A stretch of 64,000 bases of DNA. It comes from Deltaproteobacteria bacterium IMCC39524 (GTDB taxonomy: Bacteria > Desulfobacterota > Desulfuromonadia > Desulfuromonadales > BM103). The notes under the pieces were generated by a model that worked only from the letters and a program-made list of their open reading frames with translations, was not told the origin of the DNA and made no database searches. Every line of letters starts with the position of its first letter. The stretch's first letter is position 1. The stretch lies in contig JARUHJ010000001.1 of NCBI GenBank assembly GCA_029667085.1, forward strand, positions 310,001 through 374,000. Direction: 5' to 3'. Positions 48,862-57,112 of the stretch are shown piece after piece. A program made the position numbers and the translations under genes.

Positions 48862-49530
48862 ATGAGAATACTTCCCCTGCTTTTATTCCTTGTTCTAACT
48901 CCTGCAAATTTCACGTGGGCGGAGTCAACTGTCAACTGTCACTGTTTCCAGGATCGGACGTATGATCCACAGCGTACCTATGCGGCTGATCCCTATTTTC
49001 TAGCGACCACCCAAAATGCTCTCTTGGCGAACTTGTTTGGTCTAAGTAAGAAGGACGTGGTAAGTGCCAAGATGGGAGGCGCTAACGGAGACAGCTTGTG
49101 GGTCGGTCATTACCTGGCGAAAAAGAGCGGGAAGACACCCGATGAGATCAAACCTCTCTTTTCAACAGGGGAAGGCTGGGGTTCGGTTGTTAAACAGTTA
49201 AACATTGACCCTGAACAACTTGGACCTCTTTTCGTGGCGGCTCTAAATGACAAACATAAGTTGGCGACGATTGTGGTCGATGAGCAGTTGATGGAGAACC
49301 TCGATGTAGAGATGTTGCAGTTAAAACAGTTGCGTGACCAGGGAGCGGACAATCAACAGACGGTTATTGCGGTTTTCCTTGGCCATTTGAGTAATCCGGA
49401 ACCAGTCGAGCTATTTAGCCAAATTGAGAACGGGCAGTCCAGTTGGGGGAATTTACTCGCTGAACAGGGTCTTTTTAATGGCTCTGAAATCGAGGAGAAA
49501 TGGCGCCAAATCCTCAGTAAAAGCAAGTAA
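48862..49530 (+). CDS. Exported hypothetical protein, 222 aa
   Basis: A signal peptide (residues 1-20, cleaved near TWAES) is followed by STVNCHCFQDRTYDPQRTYA, then helical repeats. The chain contains two similar GW/SWGxLL-type segments: STGEGWGSVVKQLNIDPEQL near residue 100 and ENGQSSWGNLLAEQGLFNG near 190, which suggests an internal duplication of a short helical unit also seen in some Geobacter-type exported proteins. No named family recognised. An AGAGG site precedes ATG 48862. Family R repeats lie 98 bases upstream and just downstream, so the gene is flanked by repeats on both sides. Confidence 0.65.
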   Translation: MRILPLLLFLVLTPANFTWAESTVNCHCFQDRTYDPQRTYAADPYFLATTQNALLANLFGLSKKDVVSAKMGGANGDSLWVGHYLAKKSGKTPDEIKPLFSTGEGWGSVVKQLNIDPEQLGPLFVAALNDKHKLATIVVDEQLMENLDVEMLQLKQLRDQGADNQQTVIAVFLGHLSNPEPVELFSQIENGQSSWGNLLAEQGLFNGSEIEEKWRQILSKSK

Positions 49531-49540
49531 AGCATATTTA

Positions 49541-49601
49541 CAGAAAAGGCTTCTGTGGTTGGACAAAATGATGGCCACCTGGATTTCTTCCGAGTGGCCA
49601 T
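49541..49601 (-). repeat. Dispersed repeat family R, copy 7
   Basis: The hairpin ATGGCCAC (49571-49578) / GTGGCCAT (49594-49601) has minus-strand flank CATCATTTTGTCC and a short decayed tail (AGAAGCCTTTTC). It begins about ten bases after the stop of the gene at 48862-49530. Confidence 0.55.
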
Positions 49602-49723
49602 TTGTTATTTGTCAGGATTTATTAGAAGGACATCAAACTTAAGAAGCTTAGGCTAGTACTTCTTCCAAAAAAATTAGACTTCTTGCCCCTTTTTTTTGTT
49701 CCTCTCGAGCCAGGAAACAATAG

Positions 49724-49753
49724 TTGACAGCGCGTACAATAGAGACTCTATTG
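49724..49753 (+). promoter_or_regulatory. Promoter with an overlapping 17-base palindrome, upstream of the CNNM gene
   Basis: TTGACA (49724-49729) is a perfect -35 box. The 17-base perfect palindrome CAATAGAGACTCTATTG (49737-49753) covers the spacer and the -10 position (TCTATT, 17 bases from the -35). A dimeric repressor bound here would block RNA polymerase. The gene starts 118 bases downstream. Confidence 0.55.
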
Positions 49754-49870
49754 AAAAACAGGCAAGCAAATACAATGCTGATACAATTAGCTAAAGCTTA
49801 ATAGTTTCTTTGTTCAGATGGGTAGACAAATGGCTACCATATATATCCCTCTTTATTAGGAGGTTTGCCG

Positions 49871-50923
49871 ATGTTTTTGTTAATCATCTACATCGTCATT
49901 GCTTTGGGCTTCTCTTTTCTATGTTCGATAGCCGAAGCAGTGCTGCTTAGCGTCACGGAACCATATATTGCTTTACAGGAGTCACAGCACAAGCCTTCTG
50001 CAAATCTCATTCGCCGGCTCAAGGCAGACATCAACAAACCTCTAGCAGCTATTCTAACTCTCAACACCATTGCGCACACTGTGGGTGCAGCGGGAGCTGG
50101 CGCACAAGCCACGAAAATCTTTGGTAGCGCGTACCTTGGCATCGCGTCCGCGATCCTGACTTTACTAATTCTCGTGTTTTCAGAGATCATTCCCAAGACT
50201 CTAGGAGCACATTATTGGCGTCAGCTTGCGCCACCGACTGCATACGGTCTCAAACTTCTGGTCTGGACGCTTTATCCCTTCGTCAAGCTAACGGAGTTAT
50301 TAACCCGCAGCCTGACCGAGGGACCAACCTTGCGGGGAATCAATCGTAAGGAGTTGATGGCCTTAGCCGAACTCAGTGAGAGGGAAGGAACTCTCGCCAC
50401 CAAAGAATCGGTTATTATGCAGAATCTTCTACGCATGCATGAGACCCCGGCTAAAGCGGCCACGACACCGCGGACTGTTGTCTTTTCCATTCCACATAAT
50501 CTAACGGTCGGCCAATATTTTGCGGAGTTCGAGAACAAACCGTTCTCTCGAATACCTGTCTATATTAATGAGCCTGAGAACCTGAAAGGCTTTGTTTTGC
50601 GCAGTGATCTGCTGCTCGCCCAGGCACGTGGTGAAATGGAACGGCCTGTCGCTGATTTTCTAAGGGATATTCCTAAGATATTTGAACAGCTAGACATCTC
50701 ACACGCCTTTGATCGCTTTCTCAAAGAGCGCGTGCACATTATGATGGTGCTGGATGAACATGGTGGACTCTCCGGTGTTCTGACCCTCGAGGATGTTCTG
50801 GAAACTCTTCTTGGCCTGGAGATCATTGATGAGTTCGATGATAACGAGGACATGCAGCTCTTTGCACGTAATCTCTGGAAACGTCGAGCCCAAAAACTAG
50901 GACTCAAAATCGACGATCAATGA
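49871..50923 (+). CDS. CNNM/CorB-like membrane protein with CBS domains
   Basis: An N-terminal DUF21/CNNM domain (residues 1-165) has about four hydrophobic helices and the SFLCSIAEAVLLSVTEPYIA segment. It is followed by a linker and two CBS motifs (ENKPFSRIPVYINEPENLKG; MMVLDEHGGLSGVLTLEDVL). The family includes Mg2+ exporters and transporters such as CorB/CorC and the misnamed hemolysins. The C-terminal CorC_HlyC domain common in relatives is missing; the chain ends soon after the second CBS at residue 350. AGGAGG lies seven bases before ATG 49871. A palindromic operator-like site lies upstream. Monocistronic with a strong terminator. Confidence 0.9.
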   Translation: MFLLIIYIVIALGFSFLCSIAEAVLLSVTEPYIALQESQHKPSANLIRRLKADINKPLAAILTLNTIAHTVGAAGAGAQATKIFGSAYLGIASAILTLLILVFSEIIPKTLGAHYWRQLAPPTAYGLKLLVWTLYPFVKLTELLTRSLTEGPTLRGINRKELMALAELSEREGTLATKESVIMQNLLRMHETPAKAATTPRTVVFSIPHNLTVGQYFAEFENKPFSRIPVYINEPENLKGFVLRSDLLLAQARGEMERPVADFLRDIPKIFEQLDISHAFDRFLKERVHIMMVLDEHGGLSGVLTLEDVLETLLGLEIIDEFDDNEDMQLFARNLWKRRAQKLGLKIDDQ

Positions 50924-50971
50924 CATTTGTCTGATCTGGAGCTAAGGTCAATGTAGTTTTTCTTAACTTGA

Positions 50972-51021
50972 ACGACTTGTGAGAGGAAAATCGGCTTATT
51001 ATTGTATTTAGGAGACAATAG
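50972..51021 (-). repeat. Dispersed repeat family R, copy 8 (tail only, inverted)
   Basis: ACGACTTGTGAGAGGAAAAT followed by CGGCTTATTATTG matches the reverse complement of the copy 1 tail (ACGACTTCTGAGA...AACGGCTTCTTGTTG). No hairpin half is visible. It lies 48 bases beyond the CNNM stop. Confidence 0.55.
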
Positions 51022-51093
51022 ACAGCACAGAAAAAGCTGTTACAAGTTACATTATCTTCTGCCTTATGATCCCTTCATAAAGCAGAGAGGCTT

Positions 51094-51136
51094 GCCCTGC
51101 TCCCACCCCCCCCCCTCCGGTGAGCGGGGCTTTTTT
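51094..51136 (+). terminator. Terminator of the CNNM gene, with a ten-C loop run
   Basis: GCCCTGCTC (51094-51102) / GAGCGGGGC (51122-51130) pairs with one wobble and is followed by TTTTTT. The loop contains ten consecutive C residues (51106-51115). Confidence 0.8.
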
Positions 51137-51242
51137 ATTTATCAGGGGAAGTAAGAACCTTTCTCACGTTGAATTACAGCATAAATGACGTAAGCTTTAC
51201 AGGAGTCTATTCTTATTAGTGTTTTTCTTCAGGAAGCATTCA

Positions 51243-51914
51243 ATGAAACGGATCTCTTTTTTGGTGCGACGCTTGATATTACCAAGTCTACTGTCATTCC
51301 CCTCCTTAGTTGACAAGAAGGAATTACACCCGATCTCTTTACCTGAGCCTCAAATTGAAGGGGGCAGGCCTTTGATGCAAGCTCTGAAAAAACGAAGGTC
51401 ATTGAGGCGCTTCGACCCGCAATCGCTGCCATTGCCAGTGCTCTCCAACCTACTTTGGGCAGCGTTGGGTGTCAATCGAGTCAAGCAGGGAAAACGTACC
51501 GCTCCCACGGCTAGGAATAGACAAGAAATCGATATTTACATTGTTATGACTGATGGTGTCTATGAGTATGATGCCAAGAGCCATTGTCTCAGACCGGTTT
51601 TGGGTGTTGATATCCGGGCGATAGCCGGGCGAAGCAGATTTGTAAGCGAAGCGCCTATCAGCTTAGTTTATGTTGCCGAAATGGGACTTTTCGATCAAAA
51701 AAATGAGTCTGATAAAATTCTCTATTCAGCGGCTGACACAGGGTTTGTTAGTCAAAACGTCTATCTCTTTTGTGCATCAGAAGGGCTGGCGACCTGCGTG
51801 TATGGCGATATTGACAGGGACTCTTTGGCAAAAGCGATGAAGCTAGACCCCACGCAAAAAATTATTCTTGGCCAATCAATAGGGTTCCTCGCAGCGCCAG
51901 AGCTATCTGGGTAA
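51243..51914 (+). CDS. Nitroreductase family protein (SagB/ThcOx-like)
   Basis: An FMN-dependent nitroreductase fold of 223 residues: ALKKRRSLRRFDPQSLPLPV near residue 40, LSNLLWAALGVNRV, then a TAPTARNRQEIDIYIV strand and QNVYLFCASEGLATCVYGDI near 180. The pattern follows SagB-type dehydrogenases more than NfsA/NfsB. The N terminus (MKRISFLVRRLILPSLLSFP) looks like a signal peptide or anchor, so the enzyme may be exported or membrane-bound, which is unusual for the family. ATG 51243 has AGGAAG six bases upstream; GTG 51219 is a longer alternative. Substrate unknown. Confidence 0.82.
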   Translation: MKRISFLVRRLILPSLLSFPSLVDKKELHPISLPEPQIEGGRPLMQALKKRRSLRRFDPQSLPLPVLSNLLWAALGVNRVKQGKRTAPTARNRQEIDIYIVMTDGVYEYDAKSHCLRPVLGVDIRAIAGRSRFVSEAPISLVYVAEMGLFDQKNESDKILYSAADTGFVSQNVYLFCASEGLATCVYGDIDRDSLAKAMKLDPTQKIILGQSIGFLAAPELSG

Positions 51915-52133
51915 GTCTAGTCATTGATTTTTTTACACGCTGCATTTCTTATTTGCCACTATTTACGGTAAACATTACCCCTCCTTGATTCTAAGGGTAG
52001 GGGCATTCCTATGAGTACTAGTGCAACTCTTTCTTACATCATCTAGGGATATTTAGTATGCGGATGGCAAGGTACAAAACCAGACACTGTCTGTCAGATA
52101 AAATCCCGATTACCACAATTTATTAGACGAAAC

Positions 52134-52167
52134 GATGGCCACCAGGGTTTGCCCATTGGTGGCCATC
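52134..52167 (-). repeat. Dispersed repeat family R, copy 9 (hairpin)
   Basis: A perfect 11-base stem: GATGGCCACCA (52134-52144) / TGGTGGCCATC (52157-52167), loop GGGTTTGCCCAT. On the minus strand GTTTCGTCTAATAAA follows, similar to the copy 2 flank. It lies between the convergent genes at 51914 and 52194. Confidence 0.65.
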
Positions 52168-52193
52168 ATTCACTGGTCGGCACCAACAGGACT

Positions 52194-52469
52194 TTACTTG
52201 TCTGTAATTATAAAACCCATATTACCAATCATTACTTTCTCGTTCTTGTCACCCAACCAGAGTCGAACAGAACGCTCCCCAACCAGTTCAAATCTCATGC
52301 TTTCGTCTTCAATAGTAGCGACCTTGTTTCCCGCTTCGGTATAAACCTCAACGACTCGGTGCGTACCGATCGTGTCAGCCTTCAGGTCATAGGCCTTCTG
52401 TTGGGCGCTCTCACAGCCAACCAAAAGCATGAGCATAGCAAAAAAGCAAACTACCAATAATCTCTTCAT
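52194..52469 (-). CDS. Small lipoprotein, 91 aa
   Basis: The N terminus is a clear lipoprotein signal: MKRLLVVCFFAMLMLLVGCE, with lipobox LVGC and the modified Cys at residue 19. The mature part is about 70 residues of beta-rich sequence (HRVVEVYTEAGNKVATIEDE, then a strand pair to the end) with no recognised domain. The residue after the Cys is Glu, so outer-membrane sorting is expected. Start 52469 has a GGGGAAA purine run upstream. Monocistronic, convergent with the nitroreductase. Confidence 0.72.
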   Translation of the reverse strand: MKRLLVVCFFAMLMLLVGCESAQQKAYDLKADTIGTHRVVEVYTEAGNKVATIEDESMRFELVGERSVRLWLGDKNEKVMIGNMGFIITDK

Positions 52470-52711
52470 GGATTTCCCCTTTCTATTGATTGAGTCAGTT
52501 TTTAACCTACCACAAAGTGAATCAACAGTTTGTTAAAGAAACCATGTTTATTCTCTAGAACCATTCTTGCGTTGCAGGTTTTCTAGTTGTTTATGGCTAT
52601 ATGTTTTTGCTGAAACTACTTGTAGAACACCCAAGCCTTTGGCCTCTTCTGTTGACGCTGTTGATCCTCTTGATTTAAGGTTATAGAGTCATATCTTCCG
52701 GGAGATTGTGA

Positions 52712-55537
52712 ATGAAAATTTCAATACGTTTTGTACTGTTGTTTAGTTTTCTTGCCGTTATCTGGGGTACTTTTTTTCTCACCACCACCTCATCACAGAT
52801 CACCTCTGAACAAGTTCTTAAAGATCATTCCCATCTCATTATGGAGAATATCGCCTCCTATGCCATGGAACAGAGCCAGAATTACCTAAGTAAGGCACAG
52901 AGAGCAACGGAGTTGACCAAGAGCTTATTGAGGTCACAGGTCCTCGTTCAGGAAAACAGTCGTACGCTGGAGAATTACTTTCTTGAGCAGTTGCTGAGCT
53001 ACCCGGATATTTCCGGTATTTACCTCGGAACACCCGATGGCGATTTCTTCTTTGTTAGCCGCAATGATAAATATTCAGATGGTGGCATCAGAACCAAAAT
53101 TATCAGTCACGAAGCAGGTGAGCGGAAGGTGCGTTATCTGTGGCGCGATGCACAGCGTAACCTGATCGCTGAAGAAGTTGACGCGACCGATACCTACGAC
53201 CCGCGCGTCCGCCCTTGGTATAAAGGCGCAATAGCCGAAAACGATATTTTCTGGAGTGACCCTTATATTTTCTATACCTCACAAAAGCCAGGCATAACCA
53301 TCAGTGGCCCGACCTATAACCTGAATGGTCAGTTGCGTGGCATCGTTGGCGTTGATATTGAGATCGATAAACTTTCAACATTTATCTCCAACTTGCGCAT
53401 TGGGGTCAATGGCTATGCCTTTATGCTCAACCAGAATCGAGATGTCGTCGCCTTTCATGACGTTGAGCAGCTCAAATTTGTCGAGTCAGGGGACAAGGCG
53501 AGCTTGCGCCTGGTGAAGATTGATGAGTTTCAGGATAAGCTCAGCCGTGCCGCTTTTGCGGCGCTAGGCGTCGCGCAGGACGAAACGAGCAAAATCCTGC
53601 TTGATCGCCCGGAATACGTGAGCTTCACAGTCGAAGATGAAAACTATCAGGCGATGTTTACGCCCTTTCCTGATCCTCAATGGCCCTGGATCATTGGCAT
53701 GTACCTGCCAGACAATGATTACCTGGGAGCACTGAAGCAGGACAGGGTCAACAACTACCTGCTCACTTTTGCCATTTCGGTGATGGCGAGTATTTTGATT
53801 CTCTTTATTGCTCGATCCATTGCGCGGCCACTCATCGGTCTTCGACGCTACGCTGAGGATATTTCCGCTGGAGATTTCGATCCTGTAGAAGATCATGTCT
53901 TGTCTCAGTGTCGGTTCAGGGAGGTGAGCGAGACGGCCGTTCGTTTTGATGGGTTGATGGGTGAGCTCTATCAAGCGCGCGAAGACCAGATAAAAGCGGA
54001 GGAGAGTCTGCGCCGCAAGGAAATTGAGTACACCTCACTGGTTGAAAATCTTAAAGTTGGGATTTTTCGTATTAGCCTGGAGGGTAAAATCCTCAGTGCA
54101 AACCCTGCGTTTGCTATTATGGCTGGTTGCTCGAGTGTTGACGAGCTTAAGAAATACAACATCACGAGATTCTTTTTCAATTATGATGATCGTCAGCAGC
54201 TGCGAGAGACTTTGCGTGTGAATCGAGAGGTTAGTAATTGGGAATTGCAGTTTATACCCATTGGGCAGAAGGAGCCGGCTTGGGCTTCGATCTATGGTTT
54301 GTTGAAGGAGGATTCAACGGATTGCTTTGTCGAGGGGATGGTTGAAGATATCACGGTGCGAAAGCACTCAGAAGAGATGTTGATTCTTTCTGAGCGAATG
54401 GCTGCTGTCGGGACTATGGCAAGTGGTGTGGCTCATGAATTCAATAACCTCCATGTTGGCGTACTCGGATATTCTGATTTGGGAACCCGTCTCGAAGATA
54501 TCTCGGAGACTGCACGGACCTATTTTAAAACGATTCACAGTGCGTCATTGCGTGCGCGCGATTTGACTCAAAATTTATTGAGTTATACGAACCAGCAGAG
54601 CTCTAAAATGCTGTCCGCTGATCTGAATACGACAACGCGTGAAAGCTTTACGTTAGTTGAGCGAGAACTGATCAAAGACGGGGTTGATGTCGAATGTGAC
54701 TTTGGCGATATTCCGGCTTTACTGATGGATCGTGCTCAAATTGGTCAGGTGGTACTTAATTTCTTAATCAACGCGCATCATTCCTTGATTGATTGTCCTG
54801 AAAAAAAGATTCGCATCAGTACTGGTGTAAGCGAAGGCCAGGCCTGGGTTCAGGTAGCAGATTCCGGATGTGGAATTCCGAAAGATAAGTACAAAAAGAT
54901 TTTCACTCCCTTCTTTTCCACCAAGGGGGAACATGCCCATTCTGACTCACCACAGGCGAAAGTCCGTGGGTCTGGTTTGGGCCTTGCTGTTAGCCATACG
55001 ATTGTAAACAATCACAATGGCCGGATCGAGGTGGACAGCCAGGTCGGCGTTGGTAGTAAATTTATCCTTTACCTCCCTCTCAACGTTGCAGGTGGGAAGG
55101 TGTTAGAGCCTCAATGTGAACAAGCAATGCCCTTTGACAGTTCTGGGCAGGGGAGACGGGTTCTGATCATTGATGACGAACAGGAAATTCGTGAACTGAT
55201 CATGCTGGTTCTGACCATGCAGGGCTATGAAGTGATAACGACCGACGATGGCAATGAGGGCCTGGAGATTATTCGCAACGAGGGGGTTGACCTGGTGCTG
55301 GTCGATTTACAGATGCCAAAAATGAGTGGGTTCGATTTTCTCAGTCATTTGAAGACCATAGATGAAGAACGTAGGCCAGTTGTTATGGTTGTGACAGGCA
55401 AGGTCTTTGACGACACAGTGAGTGAGTTAGACGATTTGAACATTTATTGCTCTCTGAGGAAGCCCTTTGCCATAGACGAACTCCGGTTGTTGGTCCATTC
55501 GGCGATTGTACAGAAACTGTCTGCAGTGGAGACATGA
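52712..55537 (+). CDS. Hybrid sensor histidine kinase (dCache-HAMP-PAS-HK-REC)
   Basis: 941 residues. TM1 is at about 7-27, a periplasmic dCache sensor at about 35-340 (VDATDTYDPRVRPWYKGAI, ITISGPTYNLNGQLRGIVGV), TM2 at about 347-368, HAMP at about 369-420 and PAS at about 445-560. The kinase has the phospho-His H575 in GVAHEFNNLHVGVLG, the N box VLNFLINAHHSLI, and G boxes VADSGCGIPKDKYKKIFTPF and GSGLGLAVSHTIV. A C-terminal receiver has DDEQE and phosphoacceptor D865 in LVLVDLQMPKMSG. dCache sensors bind amino acids, organic acids or amines. It is orphan: no regulator gene adjoins it, so phosphotransfer goes elsewhere or stays within the chain. Confidence 0.93.
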   Translation: MKISIRFVLLFSFLAVIWGTFFLTTTSSQITSEQVLKDHSHLIMENIASYAMEQSQNYLSKAQRATELTKSLLRSQVLVQENSRTLENYFLEQLLSYPDISGIYLGTPDGDFFFVSRNDKYSDGGIRTKIISHEAGERKVRYLWRDAQRNLIAEEVDATDTYDPRVRPWYKGAIAENDIFWSDPYIFYTSQKPGITISGPTYNLNGQLRGIVGVDIEIDKLSTFISNLRIGVNGYAFMLNQNRDVVAFHDVEQLKFVESGDKASLRLVKIDEFQDKLSRAAFAALGVAQDETSKILLDRPEYVSFTVEDENYQAMFTPFPDPQWPWIIGMYLPDNDYLGALKQDRVNNYLLTFAISVMASILILFIARSIARPLIGLRRYAEDISAGDFDPVEDHVLSQCRFREVSETAVRFDGLMGELYQAREDQIKAEESLRRKEIEYTSLVENLKVGIFRISLEGKILSANPAFAIMAGCSSVDELKKYNITRFFFNYDDRQQLRETLRVNREVSNWELQFIPIGQKEPAWASIYGLLKEDSTDCFVEGMVEDITVRKHSEEMLILSERMAAVGTMASGVAHEFNNLHVGVLGYSDLGTRLEDISETARTYFKTIHSASLRARDLTQNLLSYTNQQSSKMLSADLNTTTRESFTLVERELIKDGVDVECDFGDIPALLMDRAQIGQVVLNFLINAHHSLIDCPEKKIRISTGVSEGQAWVQVADSGCGIPKDKYKKIFTPFFSTKGEHAHSDSPQAKVRGSGLGLAVSHTIVNNHNGRIEVDSQVGVGSKFILYLPLNVAGGKVLEPQCEQAMPFDSSGQGRRVLIIDDEQEIRELIMLVLTMQGYEVITTDDGNEGLEIIRNEGVDLVLVDLQMPKMSGFDFLSHLKTIDEERRPVVMVVTGKVFDDTVSELDDLNIYCSLRKPFAIDELRLLVHSAIVQKLSAVET

Positions 55538-55782
55538 GTCGTCTGAACTTTACCGACTGTTTCAGAAATTACTGTTTTTGTGTATTACATGACCGGGAGG
55601 TCCGGGAGACATTGGTGTCGAAATATTGCTGTTTTCGCTGACCCGCAGCATTACATTCTCGTCGCCCTTTTCTATTCTCTGCAGCTGATCAAAAATAACC
55701 CCGCTCTCATGAGGTGGCCCAGGGCAAAGTCTCTGTGCCTTAAAATGAGGGGAAAGCGAAGCTGGCAGAGCCTGGTTTCCTG

Positions 55783-56109
55783 CTAGCCCCAAACCATCCC
55801 GCCCACCCAGTAAAGCAACATTCCTACCAGCACCGTTCCGCCAAGGCTTCTCGTCTTCAAAGAAAACAGCAAGGTTGGAATTGCGACTAAAAGCTCGAGC
55901 TTGCCGAGGGTAAAGCTACGTGTGGCCGCATCGGTAAGGAGTGATGGTGCAATCAGTGCGCTTAAGATTGCGACCGGGATCAGGCTGAGCCAGTCTGTCA
56001 GCCATTGAGGCATCTTTTTGTGGGCCAGGTAAAGCAAGGGCAGGGCTCGGGGCAGGTAGGTGGCCAGGCCCATGCCTCCGAAGAGGAGGAGGTAGTCGTT
56101 AAAAGTCAT
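55783..56109 (-). CDS. azlD: Branched-chain amino acid exporter subunit AzlD
   Basis: A 108-residue membrane protein with three to four helices. The AzlD family signature lies at the start: LLLFGGMGLATYLPRALPLL near residues 7-26, with the T-Y-x-P-R motif, followed by LIPVAILSALIAPSLL. AzlD works with AzlC as a two-part exporter for branched-chain amino acids. Its start overlaps the AzlC stop by four bases (ATGA), and AGGAGGAG lies just upstream inside azlC, so translation is coupled. Confidence 0.9.
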   Translation of the reverse strand: MTFNDYLLLFGGMGLATYLPRALPLLYLAHKKMPQWLTDWLSLIPVAILSALIAPSLLTDAATRSFTLGKLELLVAIPTLLFSLKTRSLGGTVLVGMLLYWVGGMVWG

Positions 56110-56810
56110 TGACTCCTCCTGTAGCGTTTTTTCAGAAGGTAGCCGATGGTCGCAGCGCTCATTGACGCGCCGACAATGTAGGAGTCCCCAGGGATGAGGA
56201 GATACCATAAAGTTGAAAGCCCGGCGGCCAGGATTCCGGTGATTACATAAATACGCCCTTGCAGTTGGAAAACCAGCAGGCAGATAAACATACCAGTCAG
56301 GGCATAATCGACGCCCAAGGCTCCCTGAGGGACAAACTGTCCGATCAGGGCGCCACAGATGGTTGCCATTATCCAGACACTGTTCGCCATGTGATTGACG
56401 ATTAATGCCTGCCAACGGCCCCAGTTGCCTTCTCTGAACTTTGTCAGGTTAACTGCGAAGCTTTCATCTGTCACGCCGTAGGAATAAAGAGCCAGAAACT
56501 TGCGGTTAACCCCCTGAAGGTAAACGGCCAGTGCTGAGCTCATAAGAACATGACGCAGGTTAACAACAAAAGTGGTGAGTATGATAGCGGCAGTGGAGGA
56601 GCCAGCGGCGATCATGGCGACGCAGATAAATTGAGCGCTGCCGGCAAATACCATGACAGACATCATCGCTACGGCCCACCATGGCAGACCAGCTTTTTGG
56701 GCGAGGACACCCAGGGCAAGGCCAATAGGGAGGTAACCCAGGCAGATTGGCCAGGCTGCAGCTGCGCCCTGGCGGAGAATTTGTTTGTTTTTAATGGAGG
56801 TTTTATTCAT
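56106..56810 (-). CDS. azlC: Branched-chain amino acid exporter subunit AzlC
   Basis: A membrane protein of 234 residues with about six helices. The AzlC marks are present: GYLPIGLALGVLAQKAGLPW near residue 25, VFAGSAQFICVAMI and VNLRHVLMSSALAVYL. The ATG at 56810 is preferred on family length, though its ribosome site is weak; a GTG further up would add a hydrophobic extension. A repeat-like inverted element begins 19 bases upstream of the start and probably contains or disrupts the promoter. Coupled to azlD. Confidence 0.9.
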   Translation of the reverse strand: MNKTSIKNKQILRQGAAAAWPICLGYLPIGLALGVLAQKAGLPWWAVAMMSVMVFAGSAQFICVAMIAAGSSTAAIILTTFVVNLRHVLMSSALAVYLQGVNRKFLALYSYGVTDESFAVNLTKFREGNWGRWQALIVNHMANSVWIMATICGALIGQFVPQGALGVDYALTGMFICLLVFQLQGRIYVITGILAAGLSTLWYLLIPGDSYIVGASMSAATIGYLLKKRYRRSQ

Positions 56811-56828
56811 GAGCCGATAAATTACAAT

Positions 56829-57034
56829 CACGAAGAGCACGAAGGACTCGAAGTTGAGCTTTTTTTTACTGAACCCGTAAGGACTCAGCTTTGTTGCTGA
56901 GCAGGTGGCAGGTTATATGCAATATCTCGATAATTCAAGTCACACAACTGCCCTTTCATGCGACTCGATTGTGTCCACCGGGTTGTTGTTGCCATATACA
57001 AAAGCCATTCTCTGTGAACTTCGTGCTCTTCTTG
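56829..57034. repeat. 206-bp segment bounded by near-perfect inverted repeats
   Basis: CACGAAGAGCACGAAG (56829-56844) and CTTCGTGCTCTTCTTG (57019-57034) are inverted with 15 of 16 matches. Nothing codes inside; a small hairpin (CTCAGC...GCTGAG) lies near 56880-56905. The layout resembles a MITE-like noncoding element or a pair of low-complexity spacer repeats. It fills most of the gap 56811-57112. Confidence 0.6.
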
Positions 57035-57062
57035 GTTAAATAAATACTAAGCTTTGAAAAAT

Positions 57063-57090
57063 AAAAAAGAGCGCCCGAAGGCGCCCTTAG
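57063..57090 (-). terminator. Terminator of the amino acid ABC transporter operon
   Basis: GCGCC (57071-57075) / GGCGC (57080-57084) with a tetraloop; on the minus strand (loop TTCG) it is followed by TCTTTTTT. It lies 23 bases beyond the ATPase stop. Confidence 0.75.
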
Positions 57091-57112
57091 ATGTTAACTG
57101 TTAAAGTTACTT

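Noticed and set aside
51106-51115. Ten-C run as a phase-variable slipped-strand site
   Set aside because: It lies in a terminator loop outside any coding frame, so length changes would not alter a protein.
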